Notes under the pieces: model-generated
The model's database searches: none
The model's input: the letters and a program-made list of their open reading frames with translations, nothing else
Told to the model about the DNA's origin: nothing
Shown: piece after piece, positions 54,250-63,085 of the stretch
Layout: each line of letters opens with the position of its first letter
Numbering within the stretch: the first letter of the stretch is position 1
Origin: Antarctobacter heliothermus
GTDB lineage: Bacteria; Pseudomonadota; Alphaproteobacteria; Rhodobacterales; Rhodobacteraceae
DNA: 64,000 bases
Direction: 5' to 3'
Assembly (NCBI RefSeq): GCF_002237555.1
Contig: NZ_CP022540.1
Coordinates: 2,857,001 to 2,921,000, forward strand
Made by a program: the position numbers and the translations under genes

Positions 54250-54813
54250 TCAATCCGCCGTCAGATGGGGGCGGATGTCGTCGCCAAAGGCGGCGTAGAG
54301 GTCCAGCAGGTCGTCGAAGGAGATGCCTTGCGCTTGTGCCTCTGCCAGGGGCCCCTCGGTCACGGTCATCTGCGGGCGCTGCGTGGGATCGGGCAGGGTG
54401 AGCGTCACGGCTGTGCCTTGCTCATCCTCAAATTGCGGTAGGGTGTTGGCCAGCAGCCCGTCGGCGGGCGGAAAGGGCGCTGCGGGGTCGTCGATGGTGG
54501 CGAGATAGGCGCGGAACACCGGCTCTGGCACCTCGACCCATGGGCCAAAGGCGAAAACCTCATCGCTGCCGCGCAGGGGAAGCGTCAGGACGGAGCGCAG
54601 GAAATAGCGGCCCGCGATGCGGCAGAATTCCGCCCCGAGGCGATCCTCACCTACCTCAAGGTCGGCGTCGTCGATGCGGGGGCCATAGGCCCAGTCATCC
54701 GGCGCATCGAAACCGATGTCATAGATGCCGCTGAACTGTCGCCCGCAACAGGGGCAGGAGCGGGTGTCATCATTAAAGCGCCGCCAGCGGGCATCAAGAT
54801 CAAGAATATTCAT
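54250..54813 (-). CDS. DUF2199 domain protein
   Basis: 187 residues. Starts MNILDLDARWRRFND, then a zinc-finger-like pair CPCCGRQFSG, followed by the DUF2199 core (DAPDDWAYGPRIDDADLEVGEDRLGAEFCRIAGRYFLRSVLTLPLRGSDEVFAFGPWVEV). The family is uncharacterised. A frame to 55503 extends through non-coding sequence, so I start at the first ATG before the conserved part; the start lacks a good ribosome binding site. Divergent from the small secreted-protein gene. Confidence 0.8.
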   Translation of the reverse strand: MNILDLDARWRRFNDDTRSCPCCGRQFSGIYDIGFDAPDDWAYGPRIDDADLEVGEDRLGAEFCRIAGRYFLRSVLTLPLRGSDEVFAFGPWVEVPEPVFRAYLATIDDPAAPFPPADGLLANTLPQFEDEQGTAVTLTLPDPTQRPQMTVTEGPLAEAQAQGISFDDLLDLYAAFGDDIRPHLTAD

Positions 54814-54909
54814 GATGGGGATGTGCGGCGCTTTGCCGGTGTGGTCAAGGGGCTGGGCAGGTCGGCGTTGCTGCGTCATGCTGGTGAGGCAGCTTTCAGG
54901 AGGGAAGCA

Positions 54910-55221
54910 ATGGTCAAACGGGTCTTGGGTCTGTGTGCGCTGCTGGGGCCGGGTGCGGCGCTGGCGGATGAAATCAGCGGAGAGTGGTGTTCGCCCGACG
55001 GGCAAAGCCTGACCATCCGCGACAACCGGGTGGTGGCCCCATCGGGAATTGAAACGGACGGGCGTTACAGCCGCCACCGCTATGAATTCATCATGCCCGA
55101 AGGCGGCCCAAACGCGGGGGCGGCCATTGTGCTGGAGCAACTGTCCGAAGAGGAAGTGCGCTATAGCATCGACGGCAGCGCGCCGGTCAGTTGGACGCGC
55201 TGCCGGGCGGTGACAAGCTAG
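54910..55221 (+). CDS. small secreted hypothetical protein
   Basis: 103 residues: signal peptide MVKRVLGLCALLGPGAALA, then a mainly beta mature domain with two cysteines (GEWCSPDG and WTRCRAV) that probably form a disulfide. The conserved-looking core is GEWCSPDGQSLTIRDNRVVAPSG. AGGAGG lies 6 bases before the ATG, a strong site. Convergent with the next gene, 5 bases between stops. I do not recognise a named family. Confidence 0.75.
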   Translation: MVKRVLGLCALLGPGAALADEISGEWCSPDGQSLTIRDNRVVAPSGIETDGRYSRHRYEFIMPEGGPNAGAAIVLEQLSEEEVRYSIDGSAPVSWTRCRAVTS

Positions 55222-55226
55222 CCGGG

Positions 55227-55493
55227 TTATTGCGCCACGGGCTGTGTCAGCCAGCGGGTTTCGCCCTTTTGGGCCAGCGCCAAGCGCCCGTCCTCGATCG
55301 CGATGACGGGATCGCGGCCGATCTGATCGCCGATCTTGAGCATTTGCACCTTGCCGCGCGAGGTGCGCACAAGCGCCTTGGGCGCATCGCCGGAGCCGAA
55401 GGTGCCCAGCAGGATGAGACCTGTGAGATCGGCTGTTGCCGGGCGGGTGGCTGCCGATATGACGGCTTCGGGGGTTGGGGTTTCTTGGGCCAT
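55227..55493 (-). CDS. small hypothetical protein resembling PilP/GspC homology region
   Basis: 88 residues. ADLTGLILLGTFGSGDAPKALVRTSRGKVQMLKIGDQIGRDPVIAIEDGRLAL resembles the small beta domain of GspC/PilP proteins (L-x-G-x-x-x-x-x-x-x-x-A-L-V ... V-x-x-G-D). No type II secretion or pilus genes are nearby and there is no membrane segment, so the resemblance may only be of fold. Function unknown. Confidence 0.65.
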   Translation of the reverse strand: MAQETPTPEAVISAATRPATADLTGLILLGTFGSGDAPKALVRTSRGKVQMLKIGDQIGRDPVIAIEDGRLALAQKGETRWLTQPVAQ

Positions 55494-55719
55494 GGCTCTT
55501 CACTGGGTTGTTGAAGAGCGGCGCATACTGCGGTGCAGCATCAGGCGAAAGAGGGGCCGGGAGGATGCGCGGCGGATGGCTGGCGGCGGGTCATGTGCAG
55601 GCGATTTTTGGCCTGTGGTCGCCGTGTGGCTCTGTTCGGCCTGCGGGCCGAAGGCGCCCACCCGCCGACCCTTGGGTGCGGATGAGCCGATTATCGTGGC
55701 ACGCAGAGGGAGAGGCGGC

Positions 55720-57258
55720 TTATTCCGCCGCCTTCATCTGGAAGCCCTTTTGGATCATGTCGGCCGGTTCAACCGGGTATTCCCCAGAGAAGCAGGCGTC
55801 ACAATACTGCGGGCACTTGGCGTTGCGGCCTTCGGCCTCGCCCACGGCGCGGTAAAGACCGTCGAGTGAGATAAAGCGCAGGCTGTCGACGCCCAGATGT
55901 TCGCACATCTCATCCTCTGACATGGTCGCGGCCAGCAGTTTTTCGCGCTGGGGCGTGTCGACGCCGTAGAAACAGGGCCATGCTGTCGGGGGCGATGCGA
56001 TGCGAAAGTGGACCTCGGCGGCGCCAGCATCAAGGATCATCTCCTTGATCTTGCGGCTGGTGGTGCCGCGCACAACCGAGTCGTCGACCAAGATCACCCG
56101 CTTGCCCTTGATCAGGGCGCGGTTGACGTTGAGTTTCAGGCGCACGCCCATGTTGCGGATCTGCTCTGTCGGTTCGATGAAGGTGCGGCCCATGTATTGG
56201 TTGCGCACGATGCCCATGCCGTAGGGAATGCCGGATTCGTGGGCAAAGCCAATGGCGGCGGGGGTGCCGCTGTCGGGGACCGGGCAGACGAGGTCGGCAT
56301 CCACCGGCACCTCACGCGCCAGTTCGACACCGATCTGGCGGCGCGTCTCATAGACGGACCGACCACCGATGATCGAATCGGGGCGCGAGAAATAGACATG
56401 TTCAAAGATGCAGAAGCGCGATTTGGCGCGGCGGAAGGGGAAGTGCGATTCGACGCCACCATTGGCGGTGATGACCACCATTTCACCCGGTTCGATTTCG
56501 CGGACAAATTCCGCCCCGATGATGTCCAGTGCGCAGGTTTCAGAGCTGAGCGCCCAGCCATCCGCGACCTTGCCCAGCACCAGCGGGCGCACGCCCAGAG
56601 GGTCACGGACACCGATCAGTTTGGTGCGGGTCATGGCGACAACGCTGAACGCGCCCTCGACGCGGCGCAGGGCGTCCTCCATCCGGGATGGGATGTCGCG
56701 CTGGAGTGAGCGTGCCATCAGGTGAATGATGCATTCACTGTCGGACGAGGACTGAAAGATCGATCCGCGCTCAATCAACTCACGCCGCAGGGCGTCGGCA
56801 TTGGTGATGTTGCCGTTGTGGGCAATCGCCGCGCCACCCATGGAGAATTCGCCAAAGAAGGGCTGCACATCGCGGATCTGGGTCTGGCCCTTGGATCCGG
56901 CGGTGGAATAGCGCACATGCCCGATGGCCAGTTGGCCGGGCAGCGTGTCCATCAGCGACTGGCGGGTGAAGTTGTCGCGCACATAGCCGAACCGGCGGGC
57001 GGAGTTAAATCCGCCCAAGTCGGGATGGTAGGCGACGATGCCACCGGCCTCTTGCCCGCGGTGTTGCAGGGCGTGGAGGCCAAGGGCTACGAAGTTCGCC
57101 GCGTCGGCTACGCCGACGACGCCGAAGATACCGCACTCCTCCTTGAGTTTGTCGTCGTTGTCCGGATCGCGGACCGCGTCGAAGTCAAAAGGATGGGCGG
57201 GAGGAAATATGGCGTCGGGCAAGGGGGCAGCTCCGAATCCGTTGTGCATGTGCAGCAT
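55720..57258 (-). CDS. purF: amidophosphoribosyltransferase
   Basis: 512 residues. First committed step of purine synthesis: PRPP plus glutamine to phosphoribosylamine. The nucleophile Cys follows a propeptide of about 41 residues (DDKLKEECGIFGVVG). AIAHNGNITNADALR and the PRPP loop VILVDDSVVRGTTSRKI are present, as are two cysteines near the C-terminus (CPQYCDACFSG), as in iron-sulfur-type enzymes. The start could also be the ATG at 57249; neither has a clear ribosome binding site. Downstream of cvpA, a widely conserved pair. Confidence 0.96.
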   Translation of the reverse strand: MLHMHNGFGAAPLPDAIFPPAHPFDFDAVRDPDNDDKLKEECGIFGVVGVADAANFVALGLHALQHRGQEAGGIVAYHPDLGGFNSARRFGYVRDNFTRQSLMDTLPGQLAIGHVRYSTAGSKGQTQIRDVQPFFGEFSMGGAAIAHNGNITNADALRRELIERGSIFQSSSDSECIIHLMARSLQRDIPSRMEDALRRVEGAFSVVAMTRTKLIGVRDPLGVRPLVLGKVADGWALSSETCALDIIGAEFVREIEPGEMVVITANGGVESHFPFRRAKSRFCIFEHVYFSRPDSIIGGRSVYETRRQIGVELAREVPVDADLVCPVPDSGTPAAIGFAHESGIPYGMGIVRNQYMGRTFIEPTEQIRNMGVRLKLNVNRALIKGKRVILVDDSVVRGTTSRKIKEMILDAGAAEVHFRIASPPTAWPCFYGVDTPQREKLLAATMSEDEMCEHLGVDSLRFISLDGLYRAVGEAEGRNAKCPQYCDACFSGEYPVEPADMIQKGFQMKAAE

Positions 57259-57344
57259 GGTGTAGTGCCCGAGGGCACGAATGTCACGAAACGATTACAT
57301 CATTTAGTCAGAGCGCGATGCCATGTGTTTCGGCCTGCGTTTTA

Positions 57345-57902
57345 TTACGGGGCGTCGCAGACACTGACCAGTTGTTCGTATTGTGCGGTGATCCAGCCAA
57401 GCGCCTGTTCGGGGTTCTGTTCCTCGATCCGGTCGGTGAACTGGGCAAACACCGCCGCAGAGCGCGAGTCGTCGATCATCGTGATGTCCTGTGCGGTGAT
57501 CACGGTCTCGTAGACGAAAAAGGCGATGGCCACGAGCAGGATGCCGCGCGCCACCCCAAAGAAGAAGCCAAGCGCCTGATCCAGCCCACCCAGCGCCGAG
57601 CGTTTGATGATGGACGAAAACAACGGGGTGAACAGGGAGACCACCACCAGCGCGACGGTAAAGATCGCCGCGAAGCTGGCGATCACGGCCAGTTCGCAGC
57701 TGTCGGCGAGAAATTCGCCGATGACGGGGATTTCCTTGACCAGCGGTTGCACCTGATCGGCAAAGAGAAAGGCCACCACCGCGGCCACGACCCAGCCTAG
57801 AATGGCCATCGTCTCACGCACCAGCCCGCGTGAGTAGGCCAGCAGGGCCGATAGCAGAATGATGACGCCCACCACGCCGTCAACGATTGTAAACCCGTCC
57901 AT
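57345..57902 (-). CDS. cvpA: CvpA family membrane protein
   Basis: 185 residues, four membrane segments: FTIVDGVVGVIILLSALLAYSRGLVRETMAILGWVVAAVVAFLF is the family N-terminus, and GGLDQALGFFFGVARGILLVAIAFFV is typical of the third and fourth segments. Linked to colicin V secretion and purF in other bacteria; its molecular role is unclear. GAGG lies 4-5 bases before the ATG at 57902. Confidence 0.92.
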   Translation of the reverse strand: MDGFTIVDGVVGVIILLSALLAYSRGLVRETMAILGWVVAAVVAFLFADQVQPLVKEIPVIGEFLADSCELAVIASFAAIFTVALVVVSLFTPLFSSIIKRSALGGLDQALGFFFGVARGILLVAIAFFVYETVITAQDITMIDDSRSAAVFAQFTDRIEEQNPEQALGWITAQYEQLVSVCDAP

Positions 57903-57974
57903 CTGCCTCACTCGCCTCTTGTCGCCTGGCCGCGCGCGGCCCGTGTTCTGCCTGTCATAGCGGTTCTGCCGGGT

Positions 57975-59342
57975 CTACCCGGCGCCAAAGACCTCGCCGA
58001 CGAAGGTGGTCAGGTCGGGCATCCGGGACAGCGCCATGCCGTCCGATGCCGTGGCCTTGCCCCCTTGCGGCAGAATCGCCTTGGAGAAACCAAGTTTCTG
58101 CGCCTCTTTCAATCGGTTTTCCGACTGGCCGACGGGACGCAGGCTCCCTGATAGGCTGATTTCTCCGAAAACGACAGTATCGGGGGGCAGGGCAGCGTCC
58201 TCGCGCGCGGAAAGTAGCGCAGCGGCCACAGCCAGATCGGCGGCGGGTTCGCTGACCCGCATCCCCCCCGCGACGTTCAGGTAAACATCCAGCCCCGCAA
58301 ACGGGATGCCGCAACGCGATTCGAGAACCGCCAAAATCATCGCCAGACGGCTACCGTCCCAGCCCACGACCGACCGGCGCGGCTGCGAATGCGGGCTGGG
58401 AGAGACCAGCGCCTGAAGCTCGACCAGCAGGGGGCGCGTGCCCTCGACCCCGGCAAAGACCACCGACCCCGGCGCGGGCTGGCCGCGTTCGGACAAAAAC
58501 AGCGCCGAGGGGTTGGCGACCTCTGACAATCCGCCGCCTGTCATCTCGAACACGCCGATTTCATCGGTGGGACCAAAGCGATTCTTGACCGAGCGCAGGA
58601 TGCGGAACTGGTGGCCGCGCTCACCCTCAAAATACAGCACCGTATCGACCATGTGTTCGACGACACGAGGACCGGCCAACTGGCCCTCTTTGGTGACGTG
58701 GCCGACCATCATGATGGAACTGCCGGTGCTTTTCGCGAAGGTGGTCAGCTCATGCGCCGCGGCGCGGACCTGACTGACAGAGCCGGGGGTGCTGTCGACA
58801 TTGTCGGCCCACATGGTCTGGATCGAATCGATGATCGCCAGATCGGGGCGGGTTTCGTCAAGCGTGGTCAGGATGTCGCGCAGATTGGTTTCCGTCGCCA
58901 GTTTCACAGGCGCCTCTGCCAAATTCAACCGTTGGGCGCGCAAGCGGATCTGGGCGCTGGCCTCTTCGCCCGAAATATAGACGACCTTTAACCCGGCGTT
59001 GGCAAAGGCCGCGGCGGCCTGCAAAAGCAGGGTGGATTTGCCGATGCCCGGATCACCCGCCATCAGCACCGCGCTGGAGGGCACAAGCCCGCCCCCCAGT
59101 ACGCGGTCAAATTCATCCATACCGCAGGCGGTGCGCGGCGGCGGTGACTCTTTGGCGGAGAGATCGGTCAAGGCGACGGCGCGGCCGCGCGATTTGCCCA
59201 AGGTCTTGCCCGATGGTCCCTGGCTGAGGGGCTTTTCCTCGGTGATGGTGTTCCATTCGCCGCAGGTTTCGCAGCGCCCCGACCATTTGGTGGTGGTGGC
59301 GGCGCAGGACTGACAGACGAAACGGGCGGTGGCTTTGGCCAT
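57975..59342 (-). CDS. radA: DNA repair protein RadA
   Basis: 455 residues. A zinc finger (FVCQSCAATTTKWSGRCETCGEW), RecA-like ATPase (GDPGIGKSTLLLQAAAAFA; DLAIIDSIQTMWADNVDSTPGSVSQVR), the RadA motif KNRFG (VKNRFGPTDEIGVFEM) and a Lon-protease-like C-terminal domain (GLDVYLNVAGGMRVSEPAADLAVAAALLSA). A branch-migration helicase in recombination. Start at 59342 gives MAKATARFVCQSC. Upstream of cvpA, same strand. Confidence 0.96.
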   Translation of the reverse strand: MAKATARFVCQSCAATTTKWSGRCETCGEWNTITEEKPLSQGPSGKTLGKSRGRAVALTDLSAKESPPPRTACGMDEFDRVLGGGLVPSSAVLMAGDPGIGKSTLLLQAAAAFANAGLKVVYISGEEASAQIRLRAQRLNLAEAPVKLATETNLRDILTTLDETRPDLAIIDSIQTMWADNVDSTPGSVSQVRAAAHELTTFAKSTGSSIMMVGHVTKEGQLAGPRVVEHMVDTVLYFEGERGHQFRILRSVKNRFGPTDEIGVFEMTGGGLSEVANPSALFLSERGQPAPGSVVFAGVEGTRPLLVELQALVSPSPHSQPRRSVVGWDGSRLAMILAVLESRCGIPFAGLDVYLNVAGGMRVSEPAADLAVAAALLSAREDAALPPDTVVFGEISLSGSLRPVGQSENRLKEAQKLGFSKAILPQGGKATASDGMALSRMPDLTTFVGEVFGAG

Positions 59343-59473
59343 GGAGACTCCGTGAGTGTCGGGGGCGTCGGGGCAGGGTCGCCTAAGCCCCATCCGGGGC
59401 AGGGCGGCTTATGCCCCATCGCGGGCGGGAGGCCAATGACCCCCTCGGCCTTTGGTCTGTCACCGGGGTCTTT

Positions 59474-59935
59474 TTACAAAGAAGGTTCCGGTGTGCGGCG
59501 CTTTTCGATGAAGCCCAGCATTATCGAGGTGAGGATGCAGGCGGTGAACAGGTACAGCCCCCACGCGGGTTCGACGCGGCCCACGCCCATGCCCTTGGAC
59601 AAGGTGATATAAAGCGCGATCAGAAAGATGTCGGCCATGGCCAGTTTGCCGATGATCTCAAGCACCGGCAGGCTGCGGCGGTCGAGCAGGTCGAACTGCA
59701 CCAGCGCCAGCCCCAGCGTTTTGATCAGCGGTGCAAAGAGCGCAAACAGGGTCACGATCAGGGCCAGAAAGATGTCGGATTTCCACAGCGATTGCAGGCC
59801 CGACAGGATGCTGATTTCGCTGAGGCCAAACAGCGGCATAAAGCCCGCGCGCAACAGCGGCGCGTACCATGACAGAGGGTACAGCAGGAACAGCGCGAGG
59901 TTGAGCCAGCGCAGGTGATGCCGCCAATTGGTCAA
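59474..59935 (-). CDS. paraquat-inducible protein A (PqiA)-like membrane protein
   Basis: 153 residues, four membrane segments; LRAGFMPLFGLSEISILSGLQSLWKSDIFLALIVTLFALFAPLIKTLGL is the PqiA-domain core. PqiA proteins accompany MCE-type lipid transport, which fits the mlaF/mlaE genes just upstream in the same operon. The TTG at 59935 overlaps the previous stop (TTGA) and has GGTGG upstream; GTG codons at 59944-59950 are alternatives. Confidence 0.78.
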   Translation of the reverse strand: MTNWRHHLRWLNLALFLLYPLSWYAPLLRAGFMPLFGLSEISILSGLQSLWKSDIFLALIVTLFALFAPLIKTLGLALVQFDLLDRRSLPVLEIIGKLAMADIFLIALYITLSKGMGVGRVEPAWGLYLFTACILTSIMLGFIEKRRTPEPSL

Positions 59936-60318
59936 GAGACCCACCACCACAGACCCAGCAATGCCAGCAGCATCAGCCCGTGAACCACGTCGATCCAGCG
60001 TCCGCGCGCGTCGGGGGACAGGGCGCTGAGCACAAACAGCGCCGAGGGCACCAGCAGCGCGGTGATGCCGCCCTGTCCTGCCATTACGCGCGCGGCAGAG
60101 GCGTAGAGCGGGCCGTCATTCAGGCCGATAGCGGGGGCGAATACGGTGACAACGCCACCGAGCGCGAGCGCAAAGACCGCCAGAGCGGGCCAGCGTGACA
60201 GGCCACGGCCCAGAAACAGGCGGAGCGCGGCCAGTACCGTCAGGATTTCGAGGTAGAGGAATTTCTTGGCGAACAGAAAGAACAGGATCACCGGGTCGGG
60301 TTGAAATGGCAGGCTCAC
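59932..60318 (-). CDS. hypothetical four-segment membrane protein
   Basis: 128 residues. Hydrophobic segments near 10-35, 43-62, 83-100 and 108-127. PVILFFLFAKKFLYLEILTVLAALRLF is the most distinctive part. Four-base overlaps with both mlaF and the PqiA-like gene show that it is part of the lipid-transport operon. I do not recognise a named family; a role in the same transport is inference from context. Confidence 0.72.
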   Translation of the reverse strand: MSLPFQPDPVILFFLFAKKFLYLEILTVLAALRLFLGRGLSRWPALAVFALALGGVVTVFAPAIGLNDGPLYASAARVMAGQGGITALLVPSALFVLSALSPDARGRWIDVVHGLMLLALLGLWWWVS

Positions 60319-61061
60319 CGGACGGCCTCAATCGGGCCGGTGGCGCTGCCAGAGATGAACTGGGCCACATAGGGGTCGCCGCTGCTGTCCAGTTGCGACA
60401 CCGGGCCGGTCCACTGGATGACGCCGTCGTGCAGCATGGCCACCCGGTCCGAGATGGCGCGCACACTGGTCATGTCATGGGTGATGGTCATGGCGGTGGC
60501 GCCCATTTCCGTGACGATTTCGCGGATCAACTCATTGATCACGCCCGCCATGATCGGGTCGAGGCCGGTGGTGGGTTCGTCAAAGAAGATGATTTCGGGA
60601 TCGGCGGCGATGGCGCGGGCAAGGCCCACGCGTTTTTGCATCCCGCCGGACAGTTCTGCGGGCAGGCGGTCGGCCACGTCGGGTTTCAGTCCGACACGGC
60701 GCAGTTTTTCGATGGCGCGCTCGCGGGCCTCTGGTTTGGGCAGGCGGTCGTGACCTTGCAGCAGGCGGAAGGCGACGTTTTGCCAGACCGGCAGGCTGTC
60801 AAACAGCGCGGCCCCCTGAAACAGCATGCCGAAGCGTGCCAGAAAGGCGTCGCGGTCGGTTTTGGTCACATCCGTGCCCTCTAGCGTGATGGTGCCCGCG
60901 TCGGGGGCCACAAGCCCGAGGATACATTTCAGCAGCACGGATTTGCCGGTGCCCGAGCCGCCGATGATCACCATGGAGGTGCCGCGTTCGATGGTCAGGT
61001 CAACGCCGCGCAGGACGCGGTTGGGGCCAAACGCCTTGGTGACGCCGTGCAGGTCGATCAT
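60315..61061 (-). CDS. mlaF: ABC transporter ATPase, MlaF type
   Basis: 248 residues. Walker A GGSGTGKSVLLKCILG, signature ELSGGMQKRVGLARAIAADP, Walker B IIFFDEPTTGLDP and switch His in TITHDMTSV. The early FGMLFQGAALFDSLPVWQNVAF marks the MlaF/MkL group, which moves phospholipids between outer and inner membranes. Its permease mlaE lies upstream. No MlaD (MCE) gene is in the window. Confidence 0.92.
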   Translation of the reverse strand: MIDLHGVTKAFGPNRVLRGVDLTIERGTSMVIIGGSGTGKSVLLKCILGLVAPDAGTITLEGTDVTKTDRDAFLARFGMLFQGAALFDSLPVWQNVAFRLLQGHDRLPKPEARERAIEKLRRVGLKPDVADRLPAELSGGMQKRVGLARAIAADPEIIFFDEPTTGLDPIMAGVINELIREIVTEMGATAMTITHDMTSVRAISDRVAMLHDGVIQWTGPVSQLDSSGDPYVAQFISGSATGPIEAVR

Positions 61062-61101
61062 CGCGCCGCCTTTGCGTTGCGCCCCTTGGCGGCGGGGCTA
61101 T

Positions 61102-61124
61102 GGGGTATTTTGACAGAGAAGAAG
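61102..61124. repeat. GGGGTATTTTGACAGAGAAG-type intergenic motif, copy 2
   Basis: Lies between mlaE and mlaF and resembles the motif at 54079-54102 (GGG-R-TATTTT-GACAGA-GAA). Spacing differs by one to two bases. Confidence 0.45.
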
Positions 61125-61146
61125 CCGAATGGGGCTGTGTGCAGGG

Positions 61147-61929
61147 TCATAGCGAAAAGAACGCCCCCGTGAGCAGGAAGTTGGCGGCGAGGATCAGGAT
61201 GGCGGCGGCCTCGACCGAGCCTTTGGTGGCGCGGCCCACGCCCTGCGCACCGCGCCCGGAGGTCATGCCGAAATAGCAGCCCATCAGCGCCGCCAGCCCG
61301 CCAAAGGCGCAGCCCTTGACCAGCGAGGAGATGATGTCCAGCGGCTCAAGGAAATCGACGGTGTTCTTGAGGTAGGCCGCGGCGTTGAAGCCCAGAGTGC
61401 CGGTGGCGACGGCGTAGCCGCCGAAGATGCCGATCACGTCACCCACGGCCACCAAGAGCGGCACCACGATCAGCGCCGCCAGCACGCGGGGCGCGACGAG
61501 GTATTTCATCGGGTCGGTGGATAGGGTCACGAGCGCGTCGATCTGTTCGGTCACCTTCATGGTGGCGATTTCGGCGGCGATGGAGGAGGTCACACGGGCG
61601 GCGATCATCAGGCCCACAAGCACAGGGCCGAGTTCGCGCACGATGCCGATGGCGACGATCTGGGGCACCACCGCCTCGGCGCTGAAACGCGCGCCGCCGG
61701 AGTAGATTTGCAGCGCCAGTGCGCCGCCGGTGAAGATGGCGGTCAGACCCACAACCGGCAGCGAAAGCCAGCCGACGTTCATCAGTGCTGCGCCAAATTC
61801 GCGGCCGTAAAAGGGCGGGCGCAGAATATGGCTAAGCGCGCTGAAGGCGAACAGTGCCACACGTCCGACCATGGCCAGCAGCAACAGGGTGGCGCGACCA
61901 AGCGCGCCGAGGGGGGCGAGCAGGCTCAT
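61147..61929 (-). CDS. mlaE: ABC transporter permease, MlaE type
   Basis: 260 residues, about six membrane segments. [73 protein letters not shown] is the MlaE core. It works with MlaF in retrograde phospholipid transport. Its start overlaps the alr stop (ATGA). The mlaE-mlaF gap of 85 bases contains a repeated intergenic motif. Confidence 0.93.
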   Translation of the reverse strand: MSLLAPLGALGRATLLLLAMVGRVALFAFSALSHILRPPFYGREFGAALMNVGWLSLPVVGLTAIFTGGALALQIYSGGARFSAEAVVPQIVAIGIVRELGPVLVGLMIAARVTSSIAAEIATMKVTEQIDALVTLSTDPMKYLVAPRVLAALIVVPLLVAVGDVIGIFGGYAVATGTLGFNAAAYLKNTVDFLEPLDIISSLVKGCAFGGLAALMGCYFGMTSGRGAQGVGRATKGSVEAAAILILAANFLLTGAFFSL

Positions 61930-62963
61930 GCGCCGGTGTAGCTGCGATTGTAGCGCGCACCGAGGGAGGTCAGGATCTCATAGCCGATGCTGCCGGCCCA
62001 GTCGGCCAGTGTGTCGATGCTTTGATGGGTGCCGAGCAGTTCCAGCGTGTCCGGGTCGCCGGTGACATCCGTCACGTCGATGCCGATCAGGTCCATCGAG
62101 ATGCGGCCCAGCACGGCGCAGCGGGTCTCTCCGGCCCAAAGGTGGGCCTGATGGCCCATGCTGCGCAGGATGCCATCGGCATAGCCCGCCGCGACTGTGG
62201 CGACGCGGGACGGGCGTTCCGCCGTCCATGTGTTGCCGTAGCCCACGGTTTCGCCCGGCAGAACCTCGCGGATCTGGATCACGGGCAGATCGACGAAAGC
62301 CACCGGGCGCGCGTCAAGAAACGGCAGGCCGCCGTAGACGCCGATGCCGGGGCGGGTAACGTCGAAATGATAATCCGGTCCCAGCAGCACGCCACCCGTG
62401 GCCGACAGCGAGCGCGGTGCGTCGATGCCGTCGGTCATGTCGACAAAGCTGCGCAGTTGCTGGGCGTTCATCGGGTGCGCGGGTTCATCGGCGCAGGCAA
62501 GATGGCTCATGATCAGGCTGGGTTTTTGTGCCAGCGCGATGCCGCGCAGGGCGCGCCATTCGGCGGGCTCCATCCCGAGGCGGTTCATGCCGCTGTCCAA
62601 CTGGATGCCAAAGGCGTGGCCGGGCAGCCCCTCGACGTGGCGCAACATCTGGTCGATGGAGTTGATCATCGGGGTCAGTTGCGCGTCGCGGATCAGCGCA
62701 GCGTCTCCGGCCATATGGCCGGAAAACACGCAGATTTCAGGGCGGGGGCCAAGGATGCGGCGCAGCTCTGCGCCCTCTTCGGCGATGGCCACGAAAAAGC
62801 GGCGCGCGCCCTCTGCCGCAAGCGCCGGGGCGACCTGTTCGACGCCAAGGCCATAGGCGTCCGCCTTGACCACGGCGCCGGTCTCTGCCTGCGCCATCTC
62901 TGAAAGGCTGCGCCAATTGGCGCGCAGCGCCGTGAGATCGATGGAAAGCTGTGCCTGTGCCAT
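61926..62963 (-). CDS. alr: alanine racemase
   Basis: 345 residues. PLP enzyme making D-alanine for peptidoglycan. The PLP-binding Lys33 is in [12 protein letters not shown], and [12 protein letters not shown] and [19 protein letters not shown] are further family motifs. No signal peptide is visible. First of a minus-strand set alr-mlaE-mlaF-membrane protein-pqiA. The next minus-strand gene upstream is dnaB, with the cobS homologue between on the other strand. Confidence 0.95.
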   Translation of the reverse strand: MAQAQLSIDLTALRANWRSLSEMAQAETGAVVKADAYGLGVEQVAPALAAEGARRFFVAIAEEGAELRRILGPRPEICVFSGHMAGDAALIRDAQLTPMINSIDQMLRHVEGLPGHAFGIQLDSGMNRLGMEPAEWRALRGIALAQKPSLIMSHLACADEPAHPMNAQQLRSFVDMTDGIDAPRSLSATGGVLLGPDYHFDVTRPGIGVYGGLPFLDARPVAFVDLPVIQIREVLPGETVGYGNTWTAERPSRVATVAAGYADGILRSMGHQAHLWAGETRCAVLGRISMDLIGIDVTDVTGDPDTLELLGTHQSIDTLADWAGSIGYEILTSLGARYNRSYTGA

Positions 62964-63085
62964 GGGGTCAGGTGTTTCTCAGGTTCCCGGTCAGGGTCAA
63001 GCGCGAAATCGCCGCGCCGGTGGCCTTGCCGGCGGTCAGTTGCCGCTTATGCTGCATCTGGGTGGTCCGATACGGAGGAAAGTTC

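Noticed and set aside
62964..63085. possible cobalamin riboswitch before the cobS homologue
   Set aside because: The 122-base gap is too short and I could not find the conserved B12-box elements.
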